Positions 9,412 to 17,463 of a stretch of 61,612 nucleotides of DNA are shown one piece after another; the stretch's first letter is position 1; each line of letters opens with the position of its first letter. The stretch comes from Chloroflexaceae bacterium. Lineage in GTDB: Bacteria; Chloroflexota; Chloroflexia; Chloroflexales; Chloroflexaceae. The notes under the pieces are model-generated. The model was given only the letters and a program-made list of their open reading frames with translations, did not search any database and was not told the DNA's origin. Location of the stretch: the NCBI GenBank assembly GCA_028282325.1, contig JANQID010000109.1:1-61612 (forward strand), read 5' to 3'. The position numbers and the translations under genes were made by a program.

Positions 9412-10269
9412 CTATTTCGAGAGCTGTGAACGCGCCGCATCAAGCACGTTGCGCAACAGCATGCTGTTCGTCATCGGGCCGGTTCCGCCGGGAACAGGGG
9501 TGATCGCTCCGGCAACTTCAACCGCGCTGGCAAAATCAACATCGCCGACCATACTGCCATCCTCGCGCATATTGATGCCAAAATCGATCACTACCGCGCC
9601 CGGTCGCAGCATATCGCCAGTCACCAATCCCGCCCGCCCGGCAGCCACCGCGACGATATCGCATTCGCGCAACACCGCGGCGAGATCAGGCGTGCGCGAG
9701 TGGCAAATCGTCACCGTTGCGTGAGCATGCACCAGCAGCAGCGCCATCGGTCGCCCGACCACGGCGCTCCGCCCGACCACGGCGGCTCGTCGGCCGGCGA
9801 TTTCGATGCCGTAATGCTGCAACAAGGCCATCCCGCCAGCCGGCGTGTTGGGAATAAACGCCGAGCGACCCTGGGCCAGCAAACCGGCGTTCATCGGATG
9901 AATGCCATCGACATCTTTGCGATAATCAAGCTGCGCGACAACCCGGTCGGCTAAGAGCGCCTTGGGCAGCGGCATCTGAATGAGAATACCGTGAACCGAG
10001 TCATCAGAGCTGAGCGCCTGAACAACCTCATCCATCGCGGGTTGCTGAACATCAGCCGGCAGTTGTTCCAAACGAAACGCAATACCTGCTGAAGCGCACT
10101 GCTTGCGAATGCTGCGCACATAGCTCTCCGAGGCAGGATCGCCTTCGACCTGCACCACAGCCAGTTGGGGCGTTCTGTTATATTGAGCGACAAATGCAGC
10201 TACATCGGTTTGCAACGACGCGCGCAACGATTTCGCCAACGCTCGTCCATCAAGAATCATTGCTGGCAT
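9412..10269 (-). CDS. folD: FolD, methylenetetrahydrofolate dehydrogenase; cyclohydrolase lysine replaced by Ile
   Basis: 285 residues, full length for the NADP-dependent 5,10-methylene-THF dehydrogenase / methenyl-THF cyclohydrolase. Conserved blocks are [43 protein letters not shown] and [11 protein letters not shown]. Tyr50, Gln98 and Asp121 are present with Escherichia coli FolD numbering, but Lys54 is Ile54 (codon ATT, 10108-10110). That lysine is the key cyclohydrolase residue in studied enzymes. The gene directly upstream encodes an FchA-type cyclohydrolase, so this FolD is probably dehydrogenase-only. The start follows GAGG at a suitable distance. The gap to fchA is 34 bases. Confidence 0.93.
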   Translation of the reverse strand: MPAMILDGRALAKSLRASLQTDVAAFVAQYNRTPQLAVVQVEGDPASESYVRSIRKQCASAGIAFRLEQLPADVQQPAMDEVVQALSSDDSVHGILIQMPLPKALLADRVVAQLDYRKDVDGIHPMNAGLLAQGRSAFIPNTPAGGMALLQHYGIEIAGRRAAVVGRSAVVGRPMALLLVHAHATVTICHSRTPDLAAVLRECDIVAVAAGRAGLVTGDMLRPGAVVIDFGINMREDGSMVGDVDFASAVEVAGAITPVPGGTGPMTNSMLLRNVLDAARSQLSK

Positions 10270-10303
10270 AATGCCTCACGCAGCGCGCTAGAAGACGCGC
10301 AGA

Positions 10304-10942
10304 TTACTGATTGATTCGACCCCGCACGATCTCAGTTACACCAAGGGTTTCCTCAGCCAGGCCAATCGTTAGATCTTCGATACGGGCACGGACTTCATGC
10401 ACGTAGAGATGATCATCCAACGCCGCCAGATTAATCTCGACATTGAGCAGCGCGCTCTGCACAGTCGAACGGGCCAGCAGCGCGGCAACACCCACATCGC
10501 TCACAACCAGCCGTCCGCAGCGTGTCGCCAGGCTTGCACACAACGGCAGCAGAGCTGAGGCCGCGCGAGCCGTACGCAACGGCACATCAGCCGCCTGGCG
10601 CGTCACCGTCTGAATCGCAGCTTTCCGGCTGGCCGCGTCCGCCTCGGTGGTTTTCGGCAATTTGTACGCCGCCGATAAACGTTCAAAGACTTCTATATCC
10701 GCCTGAGCCAGGTCCAGCAATTCCTGGCGTAGCTGCTCGGACTGATTGTAAATCCCCCGCACTTCTTCTTCGATATCGGCGAACTGCTTCTTGCCGATGG
10801 TCAATGCGCACACCATACTCACCAGACCCGCCGCCATAGCTCCCGACAACGCAGCGACGCTCCCACCGCCAGGGGTTGGAGCTTTCGATGCTAACGCATC
10901 AAGAAATGCGCCAATCTGTTGTTGGTTTATCTTTTCTGACAT
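10304..10942 (-). CDS. fchA: Methenyltetrahydrofolate cyclohydrolase / formimino-THF cyclodeaminase family protein (FchA-like)
   Basis: 212 residues, an all-helical member of the FTCD C-terminal family. The substrate-loop signature APTPGGGSVAALSGAMAAG is at about 21-39. The DIEVFERL segment and SDVGVAALLARS ... SALLNVEINL are also conserved. Family members either deaminate formimino-THF or hydrolyse methenyl-THF (FchA). No glutamate formiminotransferase or histidine-degradation gene is nearby, whereas folD follows 34 bases downstream, so cyclohydrolase is the more likely activity. It is the first gene of the operon, with GGAG eight bases before the ATG. The symbol is given by context. Confidence 0.85.
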   Translation of the reverse strand: MSEKINQQQIGAFLDALASKAPTPGGGSVAALSGAMAAGLVSMVCALTIGKKQFADIEEEVRGIYNQSEQLRQELLDLAQADIEVFERLSAAYKLPKTTEADAASRKAAIQTVTRQAADVPLRTARAASALLPLCASLATRCGRLVVSDVGVAALLARSTVQSALLNVEINLAALDDHLYVHEVRARIEDLTIGLAEETLGVTEIVRGRINQ

Positions 10943-11141
10943 CGGCGTTGCTCCTTCGATCAGATTCAGAACTCAATTCCATTATAGCAGTCGTTGGAAT
11001 AGGCTCGATGTATCGGATGGTCTATGCGCTCACAACCACGGCGAACATGTTACACTATGAACAATGGGCGAACGTGCATCAATCACGTCGTTCCCGCGCA
11101 AGATCAAGTTCCAACGCATATCAGCAAGCTAGAGACTGTTT

Positions 11142-12308
11142 ATGATGCAAACGCTTATTTTTACCGGCAGCGGCGGGATTGGCATTTCCGTGGCTGCCGT
11201 TGCAACTGCGAGCGCCGCCGCAGAATCCGGGAAGCAAACATTGCTCGCCAGCGTCGGTCCGACGCATAATCTCAGTGCGTTGCTCAACGCGCCCTTTGCC
11301 GCCGCACCCTATCCAGTCGCACCCGGACTGGACATCATTACCGTCGATGTATTGAACGAGATGAGTGAACTATGGACCGAACTACGCTCGAAGATGCCTG
11401 CCGGCATTCTGAGCCAGATCAGCGGCGATGAGTTGCCGCTGGCGCCGGGGTTCGACCTCTTGATGGCGTTCGTCCGGCTGGCGAAACACGCTTCCAGCGG
11501 CTATGACATCATAATCATTGATGCCGGCTCTCACGAAGGATTGCTGCGCGGGCTTGCCGTACCTGACAGCCTGCGTTGGATTATTCGTCTGCTTTTCGGG
11601 TTGGATCGCGGCCCAGGCAAAAGCGCTGCGTCGCAGAATCGCGCCCTGGTGCCAGGCGCCTTGCTGCCTCTCGAATGGATCGGACAACTCCAGGATGCTC
11701 GCGTGCAATTCGAGGCGCTGCGTGACAACACCACCGATGCTAGCCGAACGCTGGTGCGTTATGTGTTGCGCCCCGACTTCGCAGCCCTTGAAGATGCCCG
11801 CCTGGCTATCCCGGCGCTGCATCTGCATGGACTTTCGGTGGACGCACTCCTTACCGGGCCACTGCTTCCCAGCGGTATCAATGACTCACGACTCGCAGAG
11901 TTGATCACACAACAGCGCGCCGTAGCCGAGGAAGCGCGAAATATCTGGTCGCCGCGTCCGATCCTGCAATTGCCGGGCGATCTGCCAACCTATGGTTATC
12001 AACACTTCAGCACACTGGGCGCCGCAGTCTATGCTAACCATTCCCCCGCAACAACGCATATCTCAGCCGCGCCGATCGAGCAGGCTGAGGAGCCAGAGCC
12101 GTTTATCGACATCTCATTGCCAGGAGCACGCCGTGAATCACTCGGTCTGACGATCAGCGGCGATGAGTTGATTGTGCGCGTCGGGCCCTATCGTCGGCAC
12201 TTGTTGCTGCCGGAAGGGCTGCGCAACCAGAGCAACATCCGAGCCCGGCGCGATGGCGAACGGCTTGTTGTGCACCTGCAACCGCCTCCGAGCCAGTCTG
12301 AAACGTGA
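11142..12308 (+). CDS. ArsA/Get3-like protein with degenerate P-loop and C-terminal Hsp20-like domain
   Basis: 388 residues. The N-terminus matches the ArsA/Get3 ATPase fold, but the deviant Walker A GKGGVGKT reads GSGGIGIS (9-16). Both the intermonomer signature lysine and the phosphate-binding lysine are gone (Ser10, Ile15). YDIIIIDAGSHEGLLRGLAVPDSLRW resembles the family segment DTAPTGHTLRLL.P. The C-terminus (about 310-385) resembles the alpha-crystallin-like domain appended to many bacterial ArsA homologues (ISLPGARRESLGLTISGDEL ... VGPYRRHLLLPEGL). ATP hydrolysis is unlikely. Such proteins often pair with an active paralogue, but none is in this window. It stands alone on the plus strand, divergent from fchA. 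Confidence 0.75.
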   Translation: MMQTLIFTGSGGIGISVAAVATASAAAESGKQTLLASVGPTHNLSALLNAPFAAAPYPVAPGLDIITVDVLNEMSELWTELRSKMPAGILSQISGDELPLAPGFDLLMAFVRLAKHASSGYDIIIIDAGSHEGLLRGLAVPDSLRWIIRLLFGLDRGPGKSAASQNRALVPGALLPLEWIGQLQDARVQFEALRDNTTDASRTLVRYVLRPDFAALEDARLAIPALHLHGLSVDALLTGPLLPSGINDSRLAELITQQRAVAEEARNIWSPRPILQLPGDLPTYGYQHFSTLGAAVYANHSPATTHISAAPIEQAEEPEPFIDISLPGARRESLGLTISGDELIVRVGPYRRHLLLPEGLRNQSNIRARRDGERLVVHLQPPPSQSET

Positions 12309-12512
12309 CAGATCGTATGAAGCGATTACCTGAGAAGTGCAGCAGCATAGCCGCCGCAAACACTCTCGCCGTTCACCTGTTCTATTCATCCTTTAAATTT
12401 TCCCGACAGAGCGTCAGGGTAATTATAATTTGGTTGACGCATCGTTGCCGTTGGTCTATACTAACCCGCTGGTGCGTTGGGAGCATTCAACGAGATTACT
12501 GACTACGTATCT

Positions 12513-13322
12513 ATGACAAAAAAACCTATCTCTCTTGATGGCCGTGTTGCTGTCATCACCGGAAGCACGCGTGGTATCGGGCGCGCGATTGCCGAACGAT
12601 ATGGCCAAGCCGGCGCCCAGGTGGTTATCTCATCATCAAAGCCCGATGCTGTAGAACAGGTTGTCGCCGAACTATCGGCCAGGGGAATTCAATGCATCGG
12701 CCAGGCATGTGATGTATCCGATCAAGCTCAAGTGCAGAATCTGCTCCAGCGAACGCTGAACGAATGGAATAGGGTGGATATCTGGGTCAACAACGCCGGC
12801 ATTGCTGGCCCATTCGGCTACACGCTCGATATTCCGTATGCGGTATGGGAACGCGTATGGCGCGTCAATGTGCAGGGCACGTACAATGGCTGCGTCACCG
12901 CGCTGCCGCATATGCTTGAACGCCGATCGGGGCAAATCATCAACCTGTCCGGCGGCGGGGCCAGACGCGCACAGCGTTTTCTCACCGTCTATAGCGTCAC
13001 CAAAGCGGCGATTGTGCGTATGAGCGAAGGTTTGGCGCGCGAGTATAAGGACAAGCGTTTCTTGTCAATCAACGTATTGATACCGGGAATGGTGCCGACC
13101 GATATGATGAAATTTGGCGAGGCAGTCGGTGACGCCGCCAAAATACTGAAGAACCTACCACGAGTCTTGCAAATCTTCGGCACTACCGCCGAGGAAACCG
13201 CCGAGATGGCGCTCTTTATGGTTTCCCCGGCAACCAATGGCGTAAGCGGAAAAGTCTTTGAGGTTATGCCGCGTCGCCGAATGCTCTGGCGTCTGGTTCA
13301 GGGCGCGCTTCGGCTGCGGTAG
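12513..13322 (+). CDS. Short-chain dehydrogenase/reductase (classical SDR)
   Basis: 269 residues, NAD(P)-dependent Rossmann oxidoreductase. It has the cofactor loop GSTRGIG near the N-terminus, NNAG at about 90, a catalytic Ser in INLSGGGARR and the YxxxK pair in YSVTKAAI. All catalytic residues are in place, unlike several neighbours. The start is the ATG of MTKKPISLDG, because the homologous region begins there; no strong ribosome site is seen. The C-terminal 20 residues are basic and not typical. The substrate cannot be assigned. Confidence 0.88.
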   Translation: MTKKPISLDGRVAVITGSTRGIGRAIAERYGQAGAQVVISSSKPDAVEQVVAELSARGIQCIGQACDVSDQAQVQNLLQRTLNEWNRVDIWVNNAGIAGPFGYTLDIPYAVWERVWRVNVQGTYNGCVTALPHMLERRSGQIINLSGGGARRAQRFLTVYSVTKAAIVRMSEGLAREYKDKRFLSINVLIPGMVPTDMMKFGEAVGDAAKILKNLPRVLQIFGTTAEETAEMALFMVSPATNGVSGKVFEVMPRRRMLWRLVQGALRLR

Positions 13323-13816
13323 AATCGTCGCGTCGGCAAACCTCTAACCGCACACTGTCCAAAAGACCGGGACGCATATGCACAAGCTGCATACGCGTCC
13401 CGGCGAGATTCACAATACCAAGAGGGCTGGCAATCCGATCTTCTCTGATCTGCCTCAACGCAGCGAAACGCTGCGAACCGTGGCGATGGTTGTCCACGTG
13501 TCGGCGTTTCCGGCAAAATCCAGCGCCTGCACGCGCAGTACATACTCGCCCGGTTCTAACGCCGAAATTTCCACTTGCGGATGAGCAGTGCGCCCCTGGG
13601 CGCTCACGAGATCGAGCGAATAATAATCCCAGGCGTTATGCGTGCCGCAACCATCTTTGACGAGCGCGGAGGATGGCATAACTTACCGGAAAGATCAAAC
13701 CCAGGTTAATATTTGTTCAACCTGCTGCATACGATCGCGAGCGGTGGTATACTTTCCATCAGCATTCGCGTCTACTCACCGACATCACGATAATAACCAG
13801 ACGGTTTCTTAAACCT
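13323..13816. other. Intergenic region with hairpin and gene remnant
   Basis: About 490 bases between the SDR gene and the phosphatase-like gene. It holds a strong hairpin at 13367-13403 (CCGGGACGC ... GCGTCCCGG) without a clear T-run and, on the minus strand, a short reading frame at 13455-13679 resembling the end of an Ig-like domain protein. The promoter of the next gene should lie in the right-hand 130 bases. Confidence 0.5.
13455..13679 (-). pseudogene. Possible remnant of an Ig-/fibronectin-like domain protein
   Basis: A 74-residue frame. Its middle (QVEISALEPGEYVLRVQALD, then FAGNADTWTTI) has the typical C-terminal strands of fibronectin-III or bacterial Ig-like repeats from large surface proteins. 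An in-frame TAA sits two codons before the ATG, so there is no continuation upstream, and no signal peptide or anchor is present. I read it as the surviving end of a deleted gene. It could be a real small protein, but nothing supports that. Confidence 0.35.
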
Positions 13817-14719
13817 ATGCCACCACACATTCTAATCGTTGGCGGAGCCGACACCGGGCGCGCCCCGATGGCCGTCGCATTGCTTCAACGACTGCTGACC
13901 GGGAGTCAGCTTCATTGGTATGTTTCGTCAGCCGGGGTCGTCGGACACGACGACTCGCCTGCAGAGACGGAAGCGCGCGACGCAATGCAAGCGTTGGGAC
14001 TGGACATCAGCAACCACCAGGCGCGGTTTTTCACCGACGACCTGGCAGCGTCGGCAACTGCATTGATCACCGTCGATAGCGGAACCGCACGCGTCATACG
14101 GATGCGCTATCCCGAATATGCCCCACGCATTATGTCGCTGGGAGAGTTGGCAGGTCGGCAGCGCGACATCCCCGACCCATTCCGTATGCCGTTAGCCGCA
14201 TGGATCGGCTATGCTCGCGAGATTGAACAGATGCTCCAGACGGGTTTGGACAGGCTCATCGCGCTTGTCAACGGCGATACCGCACCAAACCAGACGCCTG
14301 CACGCACAGAATCACCCGTGTCGAACCCACTCCAGGTCAATCAGACCAACGGCACATCCGTCGATTCTATCCTTCCGACTAACGAACTTCCTCAACCGAC
14401 GCGCGCGCGTGAGGAGATTGTCGAACGCTGCGAGCGCTTGCTGACCCTGATGATCGATATACCCGCACTCATTGCGTGGAACAACGCACGCCAGCAACTC
14501 GCTAACGAACTGCGCGCTCTGGAGTCTGTCGGCAATATGCCCGATGAACCAAAACAAAGCTACGTTGCGCTGCTACAAACGGCGTTGACGACGCCAGCTC
14601 ATCCGACCGGCGAACAACTAAATCTGCTACGCACAGCCTTCAGGCGATTGAACACGGCAATCGATCAGAGCGCGTTAAACGCACTGTCCGACGATCTGCG
14701 CAATTGGCCTGCACCGTGA
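13817..14719 (+). CDS. Low-molecular-weight protein tyrosine phosphatase homologue lacking the catalytic cysteine
   Basis: 300 residues. Residues 1-150 follow the LMW-PTP/arsenate reductase fold: ILIVGGADTGRAPMA at the N-terminus, SSAGVVGHDDSPAE, DISNHQARFF, and IPDPFRMPLAAW holding the general-acid Asp of DPF. The CX5RS active-site loop reads GGADTGRA, so nucleophile Cys9 is Gly and the loop Ser is Ala, while Arg15 is kept. It cannot use the normal mechanism and may bind phosphoproteins or be a remnant function. Residues about 165-300 form an unrecognised, mostly helical extension beyond the family's usual 150-160 residues. It lies 120 bases upstream of ffh. Confidence 0.75.
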   Translation: MPPHILIVGGADTGRAPMAVALLQRLLTGSQLHWYVSSAGVVGHDDSPAETEARDAMQALGLDISNHQARFFTDDLAASATALITVDSGTARVIRMRYPEYAPRIMSLGELAGRQRDIPDPFRMPLAAWIGYAREIEQMLQTGLDRLIALVNGDTAPNQTPARTESPVSNPLQVNQTNGTSVDSILPTNELPQPTRAREEIVERCERLLTLMIDIPALIAWNNARQQLANELRALESVGNMPDEPKQSYVALLQTALTTPAHPTGEQLNLLRTAFRRLNTAIDQSALNALSDDLRNWPAP

Positions 14720-14839
14720 TAACATTTGACGCGCACTCGTTTCACCGCTACAATGTGCAAGATACAGTGTAGAATCATCTAACTCTCTAAGAGTCCTGAG
14801 AATACAAACCAGCGTGAACAACGTTGGAGTGGAAGTATT

Positions 14840-16243
14840 ATGTTTGAAAGTCTTTCGGATCGCCTCCAAAGCGTTTTTCAGAAACTTGGCAGCAAAGGCA
14901 TCCTCACCGAAGACGATGTGCGCGAGGGAATGAAGCAGGTGCGTCTCGCCCTGCTTGAAGCCGACGTTAACTACAAAGTCGTCAAAGACTTCGTCGCGCG
15001 CGTCACCGAGCAAGCCATCGGTGAGGAGGTGATGAAGAGCCTCACACCCGATCAGCAAGTGGTCAAGATCGTCAACCAGGAGCTGATCAATCTGCTAGGC
15101 GAGAATAACGTCCCGCTTCAAGAGGCGCGACCCGGCCCGACGATTATCACCCTTGTCGGCTTGCAAGGCACCGGCAAGACGACGCTCGCCGCAAAGCTGG
15201 CCTTGCATCTGCGCAAAAAAGGCAAGCGCGTATTGATGGCTGCCTGTGACGTATATCGTCCCGCTGCGATTACCCAACTCGAGTCGTTGGGCAAGCAGTT
15301 GAGCATCCCGGTGTATAGCGAGGGAACCGAATCCCGACCGCCGGATATCGCGCGGCATGCAGTTGAGCAGGCGCGTCAGGAACTGTTCAACGTCGTCATT
15401 GTTGATACTGCCGGTCGTCTCCAGATCGACGAAACCTTAATGACCGAGCTGGATGAGATTGATGCAGCAATCCAGGCGGCCGAGCGTTTGCTGGTAGTAG
15501 ACGCAATGACCGGTCAGGAAGCCGTCCGCGTCGCCGAAACGTTTAACCAGCGCGTCAATATTACCGGGCTGGTGATGACAAAGATGGACGGCGATGCCCG
15601 CGGCGGCGCGGCGCTGTCGGTGCGCTCAGTTACCGGCGTGCCGATCAAGTTCATCAGCACTGGCGAGAAAGTTGACGGACACACGCTTGAGGCGTTTTAT
15701 CCCGATAGATTGGCCTCGCGCATTTTGGGTATGGGCGACGTTCTCTCGCTCATCGAAAAGGCCGAACAGCTCTATGATGAGGAGCAGGCCAAAAAGATGG
15801 AGAAGCGTCTGCGCAAAGGGAAGTTTGACTTTGAAGACTTCCTGAATTCTATGCATCAGATGCGCAAACTGGGGCCGCTCCAGCAAATCATCGGCATGAT
15901 CCCGGGACTCAGCCAATTCGCCAACAATGAAGAGTTGATCAGTGAGAAACAACTGAAGCGGGTCGAGGCGATTATCTTTTCAATGACCCCTCACGAACGC
16001 CGCAACCCGGATCTCATCAAGGGTAGCCGCAGCGCCCGCATCGCACGAGGAAGCGGGACAACAGTGCAAGACGTATCCGCGCTGGTCAAGCAATTCCAAC
16101 AGATGCAGCGGATGATGAAGCGGCTCGCGGATGGCGGTAAACCAGGCAAAGGCGGCAAGAAAGGTCGCGGCAAAGGCCGCGGCGGGCGCAAGCCAGAGCT
16201 TGATCAGCTCGATCCAAACGATATTATGCGGATGTTCCGCTAA
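14840..16243 (+). CDS. ffh: Signal recognition particle protein Ffh (SRP54)
   Basis: 467-residue GTPase that binds signal sequences and SRP RNA for co-translational membrane targeting. The order is N-domain helices (LSDRLQSVFQKLGSKG), G-domain with P-loop GLQGTGKTT, DTAGRL and TKMDGDARGGAALS, then the methionine-rich M-domain (MHQMRKLGPLQQIIGMIPG, GSGTTVQDVSALVKQF). The tail is unusually Gly/Lys/Arg-rich (PGKGGKKGRGKGRGGRK) before DPNDIMRMFR. It heads the usual ffh-rpsP-khpA-rimM order. Confidence 0.97.
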   Translation: MFESLSDRLQSVFQKLGSKGILTEDDVREGMKQVRLALLEADVNYKVVKDFVARVTEQAIGEEVMKSLTPDQQVVKIVNQELINLLGENNVPLQEARPGPTIITLVGLQGTGKTTLAAKLALHLRKKGKRVLMAACDVYRPAAITQLESLGKQLSIPVYSEGTESRPPDIARHAVEQARQELFNVVIVDTAGRLQIDETLMTELDEIDAAIQAAERLLVVDAMTGQEAVRVAETFNQRVNITGLVMTKMDGDARGGAALSVRSVTGVPIKFISTGEKVDGHTLEAFYPDRLASRILGMGDVLSLIEKAEQLYDEEQAKKMEKRLRKGKFDFEDFLNSMHQMRKLGPLQQIIGMIPGLSQFANNEELISEKQLKRVEAIIFSMTPHERRNPDLIKGSRSARIARGSGTTVQDVSALVKQFQQMQRMMKRLADGGKPGKGGKKGRGKGRGGRKPELDQLDPNDIMRMFR

Positions 16244-16295
16244 TGGTTCACTCATTACATAGTAAGTTCAGTTTACACGGAGGCATATCACATCT

Positions 16296-16595
16296 ATGGT
16301 CAAGATTCGTCTTCGCCGAACCGGCAAGACCAAGCAACCCAGCTACCGACTGGTGGTGGCCGATTCACGCTCGCCCCGCGACGGCAAATTTATCGAGATT
16401 ATCGGTCACTATAACCCGATCCGCCAGCCTAAGGTGTTGGAGATTAAAGAAGACCGGGCACGTTACTGGCTTAGCGTCGGCGCTCAGCCATCCGATGCAG
16501 TTGCCCATCTTTTCAAGCAAATAAACATCCTTGATGAGCATGGCAAACTCCTTCCCACCGCTGAAGCCAGCTCGCCTGAAGAAGTCAGCACATAG
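16296..16595 (+). CDS. rpsP: 30S ribosomal protein S16
   Basis: 99 residues: [30 protein letters not shown] and IEIIGHYNP are diagnostic of bS16. The C-terminal extension is short. GGAGG lies about 12 bases before the start. It is the second gene of the ffh operon. Confidence 0.97.
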   Translation: MVKIRLRRTGKTKQPSYRLVVADSRSPRDGKFIEIIGHYNPIRQPKVLEIKEDRARYWLSVGAQPSDAVAHLFKQINILDEHGKLLPTAEASSPEEVST

Positions 16596-16624
16596 CTTTC
16601 AACACATCGAAAGGCGGTGTTGCA

Positions 16625-16852
16625 ATGAAAGCGCTGCTCGAATACATCGCTCACAACCTGGTCGATAAGCCAGACGCCGTGCGCATCAAAGAGCGCATCG
16701 GTCGTTATACCGTGACTTACGAGCTTTCAGTTCATCCTGATGAAACCGGTAAAGTCATCGGTCGGAGTGGCCGTGTTGCCAAGGCTATCCGCGATCTTAT
16801 GGGCGTTGCCGCAGCCAGGCACAACAAGCGTGTGCATATCGATATTGAGTAA
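16625..16852 (+). CDS. khpA: KH-domain RNA-binding protein KhpA
   Basis: 75 residues, a single KH domain with the GxxG loop in the form IGRSGRVAKAIRDLM. It begins MKALLEYIAHNLVDKPDAV, typical of the YlqC/KhpA family between rpsP and rimM in many bacteria. KhpA commonly pairs with KhpB (Jag) to bind RNA. AAGGCGGTG provides the ribosome site. Confidence 0.93.
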   Translation: MKALLEYIAHNLVDKPDAVRIKERIGRYTVTYELSVHPDETGKVIGRSGRVAKAIRDLMGVAAARHNKRVHIDIE

Positions 16853-16859
16853 TGAACGT

Positions 16860-16890
16860 AGTCAGTAGTCAATGCATTTGACTACTGACT
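16860..16890. repeat. Perfect 13-base inverted repeat between khpA and rimM
   Basis: AGTCAGTAGTCAA (16860-16872) and its exact reverse complement (16878-16890) are separated by five bases. It occupies nearly the whole 51-base gap and would form a strong hairpin in the mRNA 13 bases before the rimM start. There is no T-run, so it is not a classic terminator. It may be a transcript-processing or attenuation site, or a small dispersed element. Confidence 0.7.
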
Positions 16891-16903
16891 ATGAACACTG
16901 CAT

Positions 16904-17434
16904 ATGTCCTCCCCTCTCGAATCTGAAGATTTTCTCCTTATCGGAACTATCGTGGCTCCCTTTGGAGTTCATGGCCAGGTCAAGCTGCGTGCATTCACCG
17001 ATAACCCCGAACACGTTCAGAAACGCATTCGGACGGTCTACATCGGCAAGCGATTTAGTCCATATCAATTGCTTAACGTGTTTCAGCACAAGCCCGGACT
17101 GCTTATCCTCACCCTTAAAGGCATCGCCACGCGCGAAGACGCTGAAGATTTGCGCGGCGCAGATGTACATATTCCCGAATCCGAAGCAGCGCCGCTCGCC
17201 GCCGGTGAATATTTTCTGCACCAACTGTACAATCTCCACGTGGAAACCATCGATGGACAAACCATCGGCCAGGTGCGCGAAGTCATCGAGACCGGTGCCA
17301 ACAACGTGGTTGTCGTGACCCGCCCCAACCAGAGCGATGCGCTCATTCCAATGATTCATGATGTCGTGCAGGAGATTGACTTTGCCGGAGGGCGGTTGAT
17401 CATCCGCGTAATCGAAGGATTGCTCTCAGAGTAG
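16904..17434 (+). CDS. rimM: Ribosome maturation factor RimM
   Basis: 176 residues needed for 30S head maturation; RimM binds S19. The N-terminal domain has LLIGTIVAPFGVHGQVKLR, and the C-terminal PRC-barrel has YFLHQLYNLHV, IGQVREVIETGANNVVVV and ALIPMI. It is the last gene of the operon. trmD and rplS, which often follow, are absent here, and a convergent kinase gene ends 30 bases downstream. Confidence 0.95.
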   Translation: MSSPLESEDFLLIGTIVAPFGVHGQVKLRAFTDNPEHVQKRIRTVYIGKRFSPYQLLNVFQHKPGLLILTLKGIATREDAEDLRGADVHIPESEAAPLAAGEYFLHQLYNLHVETIDGQTIGQVREVIETGANNVVVVTRPNQSDALIPMIHDVVQEIDFAGGRLIIRVIEGLLSE

Positions 17435-17463
17435 CCGCTCTGCGTGGCAACTGCCCAACACGG

